DNA of 64,000 nucleotides, from the NCBI RefSeq assembly GCF_016907895.1, contig NZ_JAFBCV010000006.1, positions 171,693 to 235,692 of the forward strand, read 5' to 3'. The notes below the pieces were generated by a model. It was given only the letters and a program-made list of their open reading frames with translations. It made no database searches and was not told the DNA's origin. This document shows, in pieces, positions 27,587 through 37,110 of this stretch; position 1 is the stretch's first letter; each line of letters begins with the position of its first letter. The DNA comes from Shouchella xiaoxiensis (GTDB taxonomy: Bacteria; Bacillota; Bacilli; Bacillales; Bacillaceae_D). Made by a program: the position numbers and the translations under genes.

Positions 27587-29066
27587 CAAGCCATTTCTAG
27601 CCATCTATGATATAAGTGGCATCCAAGAATACATATTTGCAACAAATGAATTAAAACAGAATATCGGCGCGTCCAAGATTGTTGGTAATCTGATGAAAAC
27701 AGAACTAGTTGATGTCTTAAAATCATTTGACGAACCCGCATCAATAAAGTGGGATTGGGAGGCAAATGAACCGTTTCAGTTACTCGATAAAACAGCGGTA
27801 AGGGCAGAGGTTGTCTTTATTGGAGGAGGTAATGCACTTGTCGCCTATCGAGATCGCCAATTATTTCAACAAGTAAATAAAAGACTGTCCATTCGATTGA
27901 TTGAGAAGAGTTATACACTAACCCTAATGATTGAAGAAAAAGAGTTCGAACCAGCCAAATCCTATTACGCGACTTACAAAGAGCTTCAAAACAAACTTGC
28001 TCAAGCAAAAGAAGAACGTCTGCGACCTAAACCTTTTGGTGCCTACCCGATTTCGGCACAAGAATCGTTTAGCGGCTTTCCGATTACGCAAAAGGCAGGT
28101 CAATCAACGATACAAGCTCTTAAAGCAAGAGCTGCAGAAACATCAAATTTGCATGAGTTAGTTAAGCCTCCAAAGGAGAAAAAATGGGCTCTCCAAATAG
28201 ATGATCTTAAGAAGAAGCAGGACGAAGATAGTTATATTGCTGTTATTCATATTGACGGCAATGGTATTGGACAAAAGCTTGACCAAACGTTAGAAGCTCA
28301 TGAGGGAAATTCATTCTCTGAAGAAATTCAAAACCACCGAAGGTTATCAAAAGATATTTCAGCTGGCTATAGGAAGCTCGTTGAAGAAGTTGTTCAAGAG
28401 ATAAAGTGGGAAGAAAACGATAGGCCAATCCCGATTCGACCACTTATTATGGATGGTGACGATTTAACAATGATTTGCCGTGCGGAGTGGGGACTACCGC
28501 TCACTGAAGCCCTTTTAACAAAAATGAAGACGCATACAAGCGAAACAAGTCTTTCGTTGTCTGCCTGTGCCGGGATTGCCTATGTACATGGACATTTTCC
28601 TTTTCATCTCGCCTATGAAATAGCCGAGGCATGCTGTAAAGAAGCAAAAAGCAAGCGTCTGAAAAACGAAAAAAATGACAGTCAAGAGTCTTACATTGAT
28701 TTTCAGCTTGTGAGAGGTAGTGATCCAACAGAGCGTGATGTTACGGGGAGAGAAGAGGAATCATTAGGGCGCAAACGTCCTTATGCACTTAGTAGTGAGA
28801 AAGACAGCTTAAAGAAGCTTATAGATATTATTAAGGAGCTACAAGGTTATCGTGCGGAGCCAAACAGTTTATTTCCTCGCTCTAAACAAGCGCAGTTGTA
28901 CCAAGCTTATTTAAAAGGCGCGGGGCATGTGGAGATAATGGAAGAAGAATTTGAATCTAGAAAGGTCCCTTTAAAAAGCATAAATCGTGAACTATTGTTA
29001 GATGCGTTTGAACTGGTTGACTACTATGACGGCGTTATTTTTAAAGGTAAGGAGGAAATTGTATGA
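27576..29066 (+). CDS. cas10: Cas10-like large subunit lacking an HD domain
   Basis: The 496-residue protein is the type III signature subunit. It begins directly with the palm-type sequence AIYDISGIQEYIFAT, so no N-terminal HD nuclease domain is present. The second palm domain has VIHIDGNGIGQKL (about residue 225) and MDGDDLTMI (about 292-300), where the cyclase motif GGDD reads DGDD. No CxxC zinc ribbon is seen between the palms. ATG 27576 follows AAGGAGAG. The 3' end overlaps the next cas gene by 4 bases. Whether it still makes cyclic oligoadenylate is uncertain because of the first-position change; the two metal-binding Asp are kept. Confidence 0.85.
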   Translation: MCNNKPFLAIYDISGIQEYIFATNELKQNIGASKIVGNLMKTELVDVLKSFDEPASIKWDWEANEPFQLLDKTAVRAEVVFIGGGNALVAYRDRQLFQQVNKRLSIRLIEKSYTLTLMIEEKEFEPAKSYYATYKELQNKLAQAKEERLRPKPFGAYPISAQESFSGFPITQKAGQSTIQALKARAAETSNLHELVKPPKEKKWALQIDDLKKKQDEDSYIAVIHIDGNGIGQKLDQTLEAHEGNSFSEEIQNHRRLSKDISAGYRKLVEEVVQEIKWEENDRPIPIRPLIMDGDDLTMICRAEWGLPLTEALLTKMKTHTSETSLSLSACAGIAYVHGHFPFHLAYEIAEACCKEAKSKRLKNEKNDSQESYIDFQLVRGSDPTERDVTGREEESLGRKRPYALSSEKDSLKKLIDIIKELQGYRAEPNSLFPRSKQAQLYQAYLKGAGHVEIMEEEFESRKVPLKSINRELLLDAFELVDYYDGVIFKGKEEIV

Positions 29067-31087
29067 ACGTTTATCAGATCGAAATTACGACCGTAAGCGA
29101 ACTGTGCGTCGCCACAGGTCATAGTATTCCTGGTTTAGTGGACACAGAAGTGGCTCATCATCATGGGTTTCCTATTATCCCAGCAAAACGTATCAAAGGA
29201 GCTTTACACGGTGTCGGTCGTGAACTTGTTGACTGGGGATTAATCGACGAGAGAGAACTAGAGCAGTTATTTGGAACAACGGGTGACTATAAATCAAGTG
29301 GACTCCAATTATTTGACGCTGAACTACAGGCTGTTTCAATAAATGGAGAGTGTGGGGAAAAGGATTTACAACATGTCGGTGACTTAAAACAGGTGGTCGC
29401 AGCATTTCGGACAACAGAGCCCGAGGAAGTGTTAGAACAATTTACAATGATTCGATCGCAAACAGCGATTGAAGAAAATGTGGCTAAGCACACATCGCTG
29501 CGAACTATTCGAACGGTGAATAAAGGGACGGTGTTTTCTAGTCGAGTTATATTAGAAGATACAGCTAACTTAGAAACATTAAGGAAATGTGTGCAAGGGT
29601 TACGAGCATTAGGCCTCGGACGTACACGTGGTTTAGGTGAAGTTGTTTGCGAGATTAATAAAGGTGAAGCAGATAATGTAAACGAGCGGACAGTGGAAAC
29701 AGAGGAGCTTGCTTTTGATTTAACACTGGAACAACCACTCCTGATTGCTGGTTCGAAAGGCCTTTATCACAGCAGTGAAGATTGGATTCCTGGTCGCACG
29801 TTGCTAGGTGCGCTTGCGGGCATGTACATTCAAGATCATCAATTAGGTGTGGATGCTCATAAAGATGAGACGTTTTCACGAATCTTCTTAAATGGTGGTG
29901 TGACATTCCATTATGCCTATCCAAAAATAGACGGAAAAGTGTTCACTCCTTGCCCGGCCCATTTACAACAGGATAAGTTGGCTAAAACCATCGTGTACGA
30001 TATTTCTCAGGAAATTTCTCAGGGAAAAGGTGTTCCACGATCATTAAAAGCGCTAATACATATTGAAGATCAAATGGTTCTAACGCACGAACCGAATAAA
30101 GAAATACGGATGCATCATGCACGACCTAAAGATCGAGGGATCGGTAGAGCTATGGGAGACACAGGAGGGAGAAGCAGGAAGGATCAAGGACAGTTCTTCC
30201 AATATACAGCCTTATCGCAAGGACAAACATTCTCCGGATCTTGGAAAGGCCCCAAGGAAGACATCGCACGTCTTGTTGCGTGTATGAAAAAGCGAAATTG
30301 GCAACTACGATTAGGTCGTTCCCGAACAGCGGAGTACGGGACGGTAAGAATGACGTTAAATGATAAACCTTTACAGCCAACTAGGAGAACGGTTGATACG
30401 GACTGGGTAGCGCTTGTTTTGCTCACCCCATATATAGGGACAAATGACTACGGTGTTGCTACTTCAGACCCTACATATTTTCAAAAGGAACTGGAGATTC
30501 ATTTAAAAGACGCTTTAGAGATAAAGAGAAAGTTTCTGAAACAAACAATGGTGTCAGGTTTTCATGCGAAGTGGGGTATGCCGAAGCAACAACTGGCAGC
30601 GCTTGATGCAGGAACTGTTTTTATTGTTAAAAACAACAGGCAAGATTGGCAGTCGATTGAGCACGCCTCTTGGGGGATGGATACAGGTGCTGGTTATGGC
30701 CGAATCATGGTTACGCCAATCAATTCTACCCAATCCGAATATGAGAAAAGAGTAATGGAGATAGGGCAAACAAATGAATTGAAAAGGGATCATACATTTG
30801 TTGAATTTTTAATGAGGAAAATGAATGATGCTAAAAAAAATCAAGCTGAATTACAGGCAGGTAGAAATAAAGCAGCTAACGTGGAGAACAAAAGATTGAC
30901 TGGTCAAACGGTTGTACATCGAATGGACCGATTATTTAAAGGCAATAAAATACAAGAGCTAAATAAGATTCCAGAAGGCGATATAAGAAAGCAGATTTAT
31001 GACGATTGTAAAAATCAATCAGAACAATTCAGGAAAGGTTACTTTCAAGCTCTTCTTTTAAAGATAAGGGGGGAGAAGAATGACTAA
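29063..31087 (+). CDS. Cas7-Cas5-Cas11-like fused RAMP protein (type III-Dv)
   Basis: The 674-residue protein looks like a fusion. Residues 1-205 form a Cas7-type RAMP domain (IPAKRIKGAL near 40, GLGRTRGLGEV near 185). Residues about 215-565 resemble the Csx10/Cas5 group (LLIAGSKG, DWIPGRTLLGALAG near 240, LRLGRSRTAEYGTVRM near 415). The last 90 or so residues are charged and helical, like a Cas11 small subunit. The same Cas7-Cas5-Cas11 order is the hallmark of the type III-Dv complex described in Synechocystis. It overlaps cas10 by 4 bases and the next gene by 8 bases. Confidence 0.75.
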   Translation: MNVYQIEITTVSELCVATGHSIPGLVDTEVAHHHGFPIIPAKRIKGALHGVGRELVDWGLIDERELEQLFGTTGDYKSSGLQLFDAELQAVSINGECGEKDLQHVGDLKQVVAAFRTTEPEEVLEQFTMIRSQTAIEENVAKHTSLRTIRTVNKGTVFSSRVILEDTANLETLRKCVQGLRALGLGRTRGLGEVVCEINKGEADNVNERTVETEELAFDLTLEQPLLIAGSKGLYHSSEDWIPGRTLLGALAGMYIQDHQLGVDAHKDETFSRIFLNGGVTFHYAYPKIDGKVFTPCPAHLQQDKLAKTIVYDISQEISQGKGVPRSLKALIHIEDQMVLTHEPNKEIRMHHARPKDRGIGRAMGDTGGRSRKDQGQFFQYTALSQGQTFSGSWKGPKEDIARLVACMKKRNWQLRLGRSRTAEYGTVRMTLNDKPLQPTRRTVDTDWVALVLLTPYIGTNDYGVATSDPTYFQKELEIHLKDALEIKRKFLKQTMVSGFHAKWGMPKQQLAALDAGTVFIVKNNRQDWQSIEHASWGMDTGAGYGRIMVTPINSTQSEYEKRVMEIGQTNELKRDHTFVEFLMRKMNDAKKNQAELQAGRNKAANVENKRLTGQTVVHRMDRLFKGNKIQELNKIPEGDIRKQIYDDCKNQSEQFRKGYFQALLLKIRGEKND

Positions 31088-32465
31088 TAAGATCAAGCAG
31101 CGAACGTATCTCTTTTTAAAAGGTAAATTGGCATCTCCACTACTTTCAGGATCGGGTGAAACAAATGAGACAAAAAACGATGTCGTTGTCGACGCGTTTA
31201 ATCATCCATTTGTACCAGGAAGTTCACTTGCTGGGGCATTCCGTCATCAACTTGAACAAATATTTGTATTGGATAAAAACGAGATTGATTCTTTATTTGG
31301 CAATAAAGAACGTCAAAGCCGACTTATCGTTCATTCAATGAAGATTAACAATGAAAAGATTACGATTCGCGATGGCGTCGAACTTAGTGAAGATAAGCTT
31401 GCTAAAGAGAAAGCACTGTATCACTATCAAGTGATTGAAACCGGCGCAAGTTGGGAGATTCGTTTGGAATGGGTCATTCGTGATGAGAACGATGAAAAAA
31501 ATACAAACAAAGAAAAAGCACTTATAAATGGGATTTTAGAAGGAATCGATAGCGGACACTTTAGAATAGGTGCGAAAACCAACCGAGGTTTTGGCAAACT
31601 AACATTGAAATCCGTTCAAATTGAAGAGTTTAACTATGAGAAGAAAGAAGACGCAAAGCGGTGGTTAACGTGGTGCTGGGACTGTTTAATCAAGTCTGAC
31701 AAAAATGTTATTGAAGATAAACGATTGTTAGGAAACGATCAAATAAAGCTCGATAAGACTACGCATTTCAGCTTATGGGTTCCTCTTGCTTTAAAAGATA
31801 CGCTGATGATTCGTTCATACCGTATTGATGAGAAAAATGAAGATGGAAATCTGAACAGTAAGGAGGATGAACAAAAAAATGAAGATGATTACGTACATCT
31901 TCAAGCTAATGGGAAGTCAGTCATCCCTGGTACAACATGGGCCGGGGCTATCCGTTCACGTTTAAGCTTTATTTTAGATACTTCTTTCAAAGAGATGTCA
32001 GGTAAAACGAAACTGATTGAAGCCTTGTTTGGCTCGTCGACTACGGTACTGAAGGATGAAAAGTTACAGGCATCTTTCATTCAAGTAGACCAATCCGTCT
32101 TAAATAAAGATCGGTCGCTCTCCATTACAAGAAATGCAATCGATCGGTTTACAGGTGGAACGGTTGAAGGAGCGTTGTATACAGGCAAAGTAGCAGTAAG
32201 GGGTGAGACGGAGTTAGTGCTGCGATGGACAGGCAAAAACAACGGGCTATCAAATGAAGCGATCTGTGGAATGCTTCTATGGGTAATAAAAGATTTGCAA
32301 GAGGGGTTTCTTGCTATAGGAGGGGAAACTTCGGTTGGAAGAGGGATTTTCAAGAAGCATCCAACCAAAAAGATTAATTTAAATGGTCAAGAGCTTACAA
32401 ACGAGAGTGCATATTTCAAAGAAGCAGCACGTGCAGTAAAGGAGTGGAACAATGGACTCACTTAA
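31080..32465 (+). CDS. Cas7-2x RAMP protein with two Cas7 domains
   Basis: The 461-residue protein contains two RAMP units in tandem. The first has PGSSLAGAFRHQLE (about 46-59) and GAKTNRGFGKL (about 164-174). The second has PGTTWAGAIRSRL (about 283-295) and GGETSVGRGIF (about 415-425). In type III-Dv the equivalent Cas7-2x subunit supplies two backbone positions along the crRNA. Lengths and order match that complex. The start overlaps the upstream gene by 8 bases and the end overlaps the Csx19-like gene by 14. Confidence 0.8.
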   Translation: MTNKIKQRTYLFLKGKLASPLLSGSGETNETKNDVVVDAFNHPFVPGSSLAGAFRHQLEQIFVLDKNEIDSLFGNKERQSRLIVHSMKINNEKITIRDGVELSEDKLAKEKALYHYQVIETGASWEIRLEWVIRDENDEKNTNKEKALINGILEGIDSGHFRIGAKTNRGFGKLTLKSVQIEEFNYEKKEDAKRWLTWCWDCLIKSDKNVIEDKRLLGNDQIKLDKTTHFSLWVPLALKDTLMIRSYRIDEKNEDGNLNSKEDEQKNEDDYVHLQANGKSVIPGTTWAGAIRSRLSFILDTSFKEMSGKTKLIEALFGSSTTVLKDEKLQASFIQVDQSVLNKDRSLSITRNAIDRFTGGTVEGALYTGKVAVRGETELVLRWTGKNNGLSNEAICGMLLWVIKDLQEGFLAIGGETSVGRGIFKKHPTKKINLNGQELTNESAYFKEAARAVKEWNNGLT

Positions 32466-32988
32466 GGTAAGAAAAAGGAGCTCTCAAACGATCAATGTCG
32501 AAACGATTAGCGAGGAACATCTTCTAGGTGCGATCCCGCCTGATCTCTTCGAAGGCTATGTCTATGCTGTTTTTGTAGATGAAATCTGTTTAGGAAGGTA
32601 CAAAAATTCATTTTTTCATTTCAACGATAGAAACATAGAAGATACACTTCATTATCTGCAAGAACTCCGTGTGTTCACAAAGGAAAGTGAATTTCGAGCG
32701 ATGCGAGTGGGCCAAGAATTTCGATGTCGTCATCGCATAGATAGTGAGATTGGCGATGAGAGTTACTATATAGAAGAAACACAAAAAATTTGGGGAAGTT
32801 CGATTACTGATAACCACGAATGGTCTCATTTAAGAGAAGCAAGAGGAGCAAGTCTCTGGGTGCCCATCACATTAAAAAAAGGCGAAAAACTGGGCTTGCG
32901 TGTACGACAATATCTTCAATTTGACGAGAAAAGCTATCAGTATGAGGATGAACGCTTCATTGACTTAGAAAAATGGGAGGAGGAGTAA
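32452..32988 (+). CDS. Csx19-like CRISPR-associated protein
   Basis: The 178-residue acidic protein is called by position and general resemblance to TIGR03984 (Csx19), the III-D-specific subunit. It has no RAMP glycine loop. Seen in the sequence are an N-terminal FEGYVYAVFVDEICLGRY strand pair, a central ELRVFTKESEFRAMRVG and a conserved-looking GASLWVPITLKKGEKLGLRV. It starts within the end of the Cas7-2x gene and is 4 bases before the Cas7-insertion gene. The family assignment needs a profile search. Confidence 0.6.
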   Translation: MDSLKVRKRSSQTINVETISEEHLLGAIPPDLFEGYVYAVFVDEICLGRYKNSFFHFNDRNIEDTLHYLQELRVFTKESEFRAMRVGQEFRCRHRIDSEIGDESYYIEETQKIWGSSITDNHEWSHLREARGASLWVPITLKKGEKLGLRVRQYLQFDEKSYQYEDERFIDLEKWEEE

Positions 32989-32992
32989 GGGA

Positions 32993-34858
32993 ATGTCAAA
33001 GAATAAAGGAAACCAAGAAGAGGGACGGTTTGTAAATCCATATAACTTCGTTTCTTTAGATGCGAAGTGTGAACGGACTGAACCTGAAAACGGTAATTTC
33101 ACTGGTTATTTTACATGTACGTTAACGACAAAGTCACCTATATTCATACCTAATTCAGAAACCGTTGGAGATAACGAGAAAACTCAGGAGTTTTTTTCAT
33201 ATGAGTATTCGAAAGAACATGCAAAGACAAAAAGCTCACACTATGAACCGACCATACCAGGTTCTGAAATAAAGGGAATGGTTCGAAGTGTTCACGAAGC
33301 AGCATTTAATGGATGCCTATCCCAAATTAATACGAATAAGCCAATTCACAAGAGGTCTATGGAGCCGAAGAAAGCAGGATTGCTGTCTTTTGATAAAACG
33401 AGCAATCAATTCTTCATTCAGCCTTGTGAGAGAGTGATGTTGAATGTTACTAAGGAAAATAAATTTGGAAAGGTCTTTAAAAAGACGAGTTTTACTGAAG
33501 GTAGTACTATATTTATAGAAAGATCCCAGGATCCATATAAAAACGATAGAAGAATGCCTTATTATGTAGATGATGTAAGCGAGATAAAAGGTTCTATGTA
33601 TGAGCGTGGGTATGTACATATTGGTGAGCCATTCGGTAAGAAAAAGCACCACGAATCAGTATTTGTTGTGAAGAAACATTTAAATAAGAAAAGTGTGTCA
33701 ACGGAAGAGATCGAACGATTAATCAAAGTGTTAGAGAATTATAGAAATGAAAAGATAAACCTCAACAAAGAGAAAAGTAGGCACTCGGGATATACTAAGT
33801 TTATGATTTGTGAATCAGTGAATGAAATTCCAGTTTATTATTCTACAATTAATGATGAATTTACACATCTTTCCCCTGCAATGCTTTCTCAAGAAGCATC
33901 TTTGAAAACAATTGGAGATTTAATTGAACACCATGGTGGGTATCAATCTTGCAAATGCAAGAACAATCTATGTAGAAGTTGCGCCTTGTTCGGTTTTGTT
34001 TCTGAAGAGGCAGGCAAAGCATCAAAAGTGAGATTTGGTGATGCCTCAATTAATCCAAGCCATAATGAATACTATGAAGAGACCGTTAGAATATTGCTAG
34101 GTGAACCTAGGTTCAATACAACTGAGTTTTACACAGAAATAAACGAAAAATATTCTAATAATCGACTCTGGACGTATGATTATGCACAACTAAAAAATAA
34201 AAACCGAGAACCCTTAAATATAAAAGATATAAGAATAAGAGGTCGCAAATTTTATTGGCATGGAGCAAACATTCCTGCAAGTATAGAGGAAAGTACTGAT
34301 ATGACTCGAAAAATTAGGCCACTAAAAACTAATAGCGACTTTACATTCGAAGTTTATTTTGAACAGCTTACTAAGGAGGAACTTCAGCAACTACAATGGT
34401 CGTTGGATTTTAATAATGAGGAGAATGGTCATAAATTAGGACAGGGAAAACCCCTTGGTTATGGAAGTGTGCAAATAAAGCTTGAAAAACTTGTTTTGCG
34501 GGAGATTAATTATGAAGACGGTCACTGGCACTTAAATGAATACACATCTTCTGAGGAAGGGGGGAAAGGAAATTGGGTTGAGCTTGACAAAGGCGAAGAC
34601 TTAGAACTTAAACTACCTGACGACTTGAGTACACCAAGAAAAGAGTTGCTTGAAATAACGAAATTAGAACAACCATTTACTAAAGAGATTTCATACCCAA
34701 AAGCAGAAACAAAACCAGGTGGAAATTCAGTTAATGACAAAGCATCGCATCAGTGGTTTACTATAAATAGAAATAATGCAAAAAAGGGAAAACAGCAAAC
34801 ATTACCTTCTATTGAAGACGAGGTCAATGGAAAAGAAATGACTAGAAAATTAAAGTAG
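32993..34858 (+). CDS. Cas7-insertion RAMP protein (TIGR03986-like)
   Basis: The 621-residue protein is a large RAMP of the TIGR03986 type, the Cas7 with a long insertion found in III-D loci. Visible features are IPGSEIKGMVRSVHEAA near residue 90, a Cys-rich knuckle C-K-C-x5-C-x2-C (about 320-331) leading into ALFGFVSE, and the C-terminal GQGKPLGYGSVQIKL loop near 484-497. It is the last cas gene; the CRISPR leader starts immediately after it, so operon and array are in the same orientation. It would bind the crRNA 3' region and the target in a III-Dv complex. Confidence 0.78.
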   Translation: MSKNKGNQEEGRFVNPYNFVSLDAKCERTEPENGNFTGYFTCTLTTKSPIFIPNSETVGDNEKTQEFFSYEYSKEHAKTKSSHYEPTIPGSEIKGMVRSVHEAAFNGCLSQINTNKPIHKRSMEPKKAGLLSFDKTSNQFFIQPCERVMLNVTKENKFGKVFKKTSFTEGSTIFIERSQDPYKNDRRMPYYVDDVSEIKGSMYERGYVHIGEPFGKKKHHESVFVVKKHLNKKSVSTEEIERLIKVLENYRNEKINLNKEKSRHSGYTKFMICESVNEIPVYYSTINDEFTHLSPAMLSQEASLKTIGDLIEHHGGYQSCKCKNNLCRSCALFGFVSEEAGKASKVRFGDASINPSHNEYYEETVRILLGEPRFNTTEFYTEINEKYSNNRLWTYDYAQLKNKNREPLNIKDIRIRGRKFYWHGANIPASIEESTDMTRKIRPLKTNSDFTFEVYFEQLTKEELQQLQWSLDFNNEENGHKLGQGKPLGYGSVQIKLEKLVLREINYEDGHWHLNEYTSSEEGGKGNWVELDKGEDLELKLPDDLSTPRKELLEITKLEQPFTKEISYPKAETKPGGNSVNDKASHQWFTINRNNAKKGKQQTLPSIEDEVNGKEMTRKLK

Positions 34859-35047
34859 GTTTTAAACGTTCTTAACTAGTGCGGATCCCAAGTGAACATA
34901 AAAACCCTAGAAGACCCGCACCAATAATTATGTCGAATATGAAATAATATGTAATAAGTTAATTGGATATGTCTCGCAAACTGGGGATGAGTAGCTATTT
35001 GTTAGCCTTTTTATTCATTTATGTACTGAAACTTAGTGAAATTCGCT
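34859..35047 (+). promoter_or_regulatory. CRISPR leader region
   Basis: This 189-base AT-rich stretch lies between the last cas gene and the first repeat. GTGCGG (34879-34884) and CCGCAC (34916-34921) form inverted arms about 31 bases apart. I recall similar hairpin-like sequences next to type I-C arrays in Bacillus, but that is from memory. Orientation is supported by the perfect repeats at this end and decayed repeats at the far end. Confidence 0.65.
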
Positions 35048-36994
35048 ATCGCACTCTGTATGGGTGCGTGGATTGAAATATTACCTTCAGATCATGAACA
35101 TTCCTAAAGACAAATCGCACTCTGTATGGGTGCGTGGATTGAAATAGCACTAGGATTTCAAGCATCGAAAAAGGATATAATCGCACTCTGTATGGGTGCG
35201 TGGATTGAAATTGATCCCACCAAAGGAATTCCACAATGTCCGCATCATCGCACTCTGTATGGGTGCGTGGATTGAAATTTTCAAGTCTCTAATATCATTC
35301 AAACGTTGATAAATCGCACTCTGTATGGGTGCGTGGATTGAAATAAGATCTCCGAATTGTTAGGGGTATCAATTAGCATCGCACTCTGTATGGGTGCGTG
35401 GATTGAAATCCGGCTATAACCGGCTGGACGCGCCGAGAAGACATCGCACTCTGTATGGGTGCGTGGATTGAAATGTATCCAAGTCAATCGAGTCAAAGGA
35501 TCGAGAAGTAATCGCACTCTGTATGGGTGCGTGGATTGAAATACGCTGAACCATATGTCGCCTTTCATAAGCTCGAATCGCACTCTGTATGGGTGCGTGG
35601 ATTGAAATATCCATTAAGTCGATAAACTCGTCGCCCTCTGTAAATCGCACTCTGTATGGGTGCGTGGATTGAAATTTTAAATGAATCAATCAAATACCTT
35701 GAACGTGCTATCGCACTCTGTATGGGTGCGTGGATTGAAATGACGCCAAGTCGGTTCATTGCGCCTGCCTGCGATTATCGCACTCTGTATGGGTGCGTGG
35801 ATTGAAATGAGGTTTTCAATGTACTCTTTAACCCATTGTTTAAATCGCACTCTGTATGGGTGCGTGGATTGAAATGTCTAAAGAACCCATCCACTCGGCG
35901 CATAGCGACCTCATCGCACTCTGTATGGGTGCGTGGATTGAAATGCTAAACAAGGAAAGTGAGCGATCCGAAACCTGCATCGCACTCTGTATGGGTGCGT
36001 GGATTGAAATCGCAATACGCATAAACCACATCAAACGCCCACACATCGCACTCTGTATGGGTGCGTGGATTGAAATTAGAGGGACATCTTTACTTCGTAA
36101 ATATTGATAGATCGCACTCTGTATGGGTGCGTGGATTGAAATGAGTCGTTAATTAGACCGTTGATGACCGCGATGTCATCGCACTCTGTATGGGTGCGTG
36201 GATTGAAATATCTAGCGCATACGGGATAAATCCAAGACCAAAATCGCACTCTGTATGGGTGCGTGGATTGAAATTTTGTGCGACCTTGTGCAGCAGTATT
36301 TGTATCGTATCGCACTCTGTATGGGTGCGTGGATTGAAATCTGATCCTCCACTATAGTTTCCGCCAACCTCTGATCGCACTCTGTATGGGTGCGTGGATT
36401 GAAATCGTTTCCCCTCCTATATAGGCAGTATCAATCTTCATCGCACTCTGTATGGGTGTGTGGATTGAAATAAGGAATGACTGCTTGTTTAATGTGGTTG
36501 TATAGGAATCGCACTCTGAATGGGTGCGTGGATTGAAATATCTTGCGTCATACGCACACCTGTCAAGTCGGCTCATCGCACTCTGTATGGGTGCGTGGAT
36601 TGAAATATATGCTTGTTGTATAGGACCCACTGCTTGCCAACATCGCACTCTGTAAGGGTGCGTGGATTGAAATTATGAATCAAGTAATTGAGCAAGCATA
36701 TGCAGACATCGGACTCTGTATGGATGCGTGGATTGAAATATGAACCACTCTTGGCTTTTGAGAAATGACGTGATCGCACTCTGTATGAGTGCGTGGATTG
36801 AAATACATCTACCATTTGTTTTATCAGAATCAAAATTATCGCACTTTGCATGATTGCGTGGATTGAAATTTAATGCTGGATAACAAATAATCAACCGTGT
36901 TTAATCGCACTCTTTATGATTGGGTGAATTGAAATATAGATTACGTTTTGAATATATTCATCTTCCGATATCGCACTCTATATGAGTGCGTGGA
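35048..36994 (+). CRISPR. CRISPR array, 30 repeats of 32 bases with 29 spacers of 33-37 bases
   Basis: The repeat begins ATCGCACTCTGTATGGG and ends GTGCGTGGATTGAAAT (32 bases). CGCACTC and GGGTGCG inside it can form a 7-bp stem with one G-U pair. Repeats 1-21 (35048-36405) are identical. From repeat 22 on most carry changes, and the last three (36838, 36904, 36970) are strongly altered. Repeat 30 is cut to 25 bases by an insertion sequence at 36995. The repeat family is that of type I-C (GTCGCACTC...ATTGAAAT), and the final 8 bases ATTGAAAT would form the 5' handle. Transcription is from left to right. The nearest cas genes are type III-D, not I-C. Confidence 0.97.
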
Positions 36995-37110
36995 TGGATA
37001 GGCTACATTTAGTTGGACAGATTACTTTAGGTCAATTAGGCTAAAATCAATATATTTGAGGAGAATTTATGAAGGTAATCGTGAGCGACTTAACCAGGGA
37101 GATATGCTGA
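36995..37110 (+). mobile_element. IS3-family insertion sequence remnant at the end of the array
   Basis: The sequence from 36995 (TGGATAGGCTACA, then GTTGGACAG) matches the left end of the IS3-family copy at 53801. It then passes the same leader (GAGGAGA plus ATG) straight into a piece equal to the orfB part AAGGTGATCGTGAGTG found near 54229. The orfA region between them is deleted. The right end is not recognisable. It is inserted inside the last CRISPR repeat. Confidence 0.75.

Noticed and set aside
36472..36641. An 11-base string (GTTGTATAGGA) shared by two spacers
   Set aside because: It is too short to suggest a common target or a duplication.
35046..36894. Several minus-strand open frames with repeated FQSTHPYRVR or ISIHAPIQSA motifs, and a plus-strand one with MGAWIE repeats
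   Set aside because: They are translations of the CRISPR repeat in different frames, not genes.
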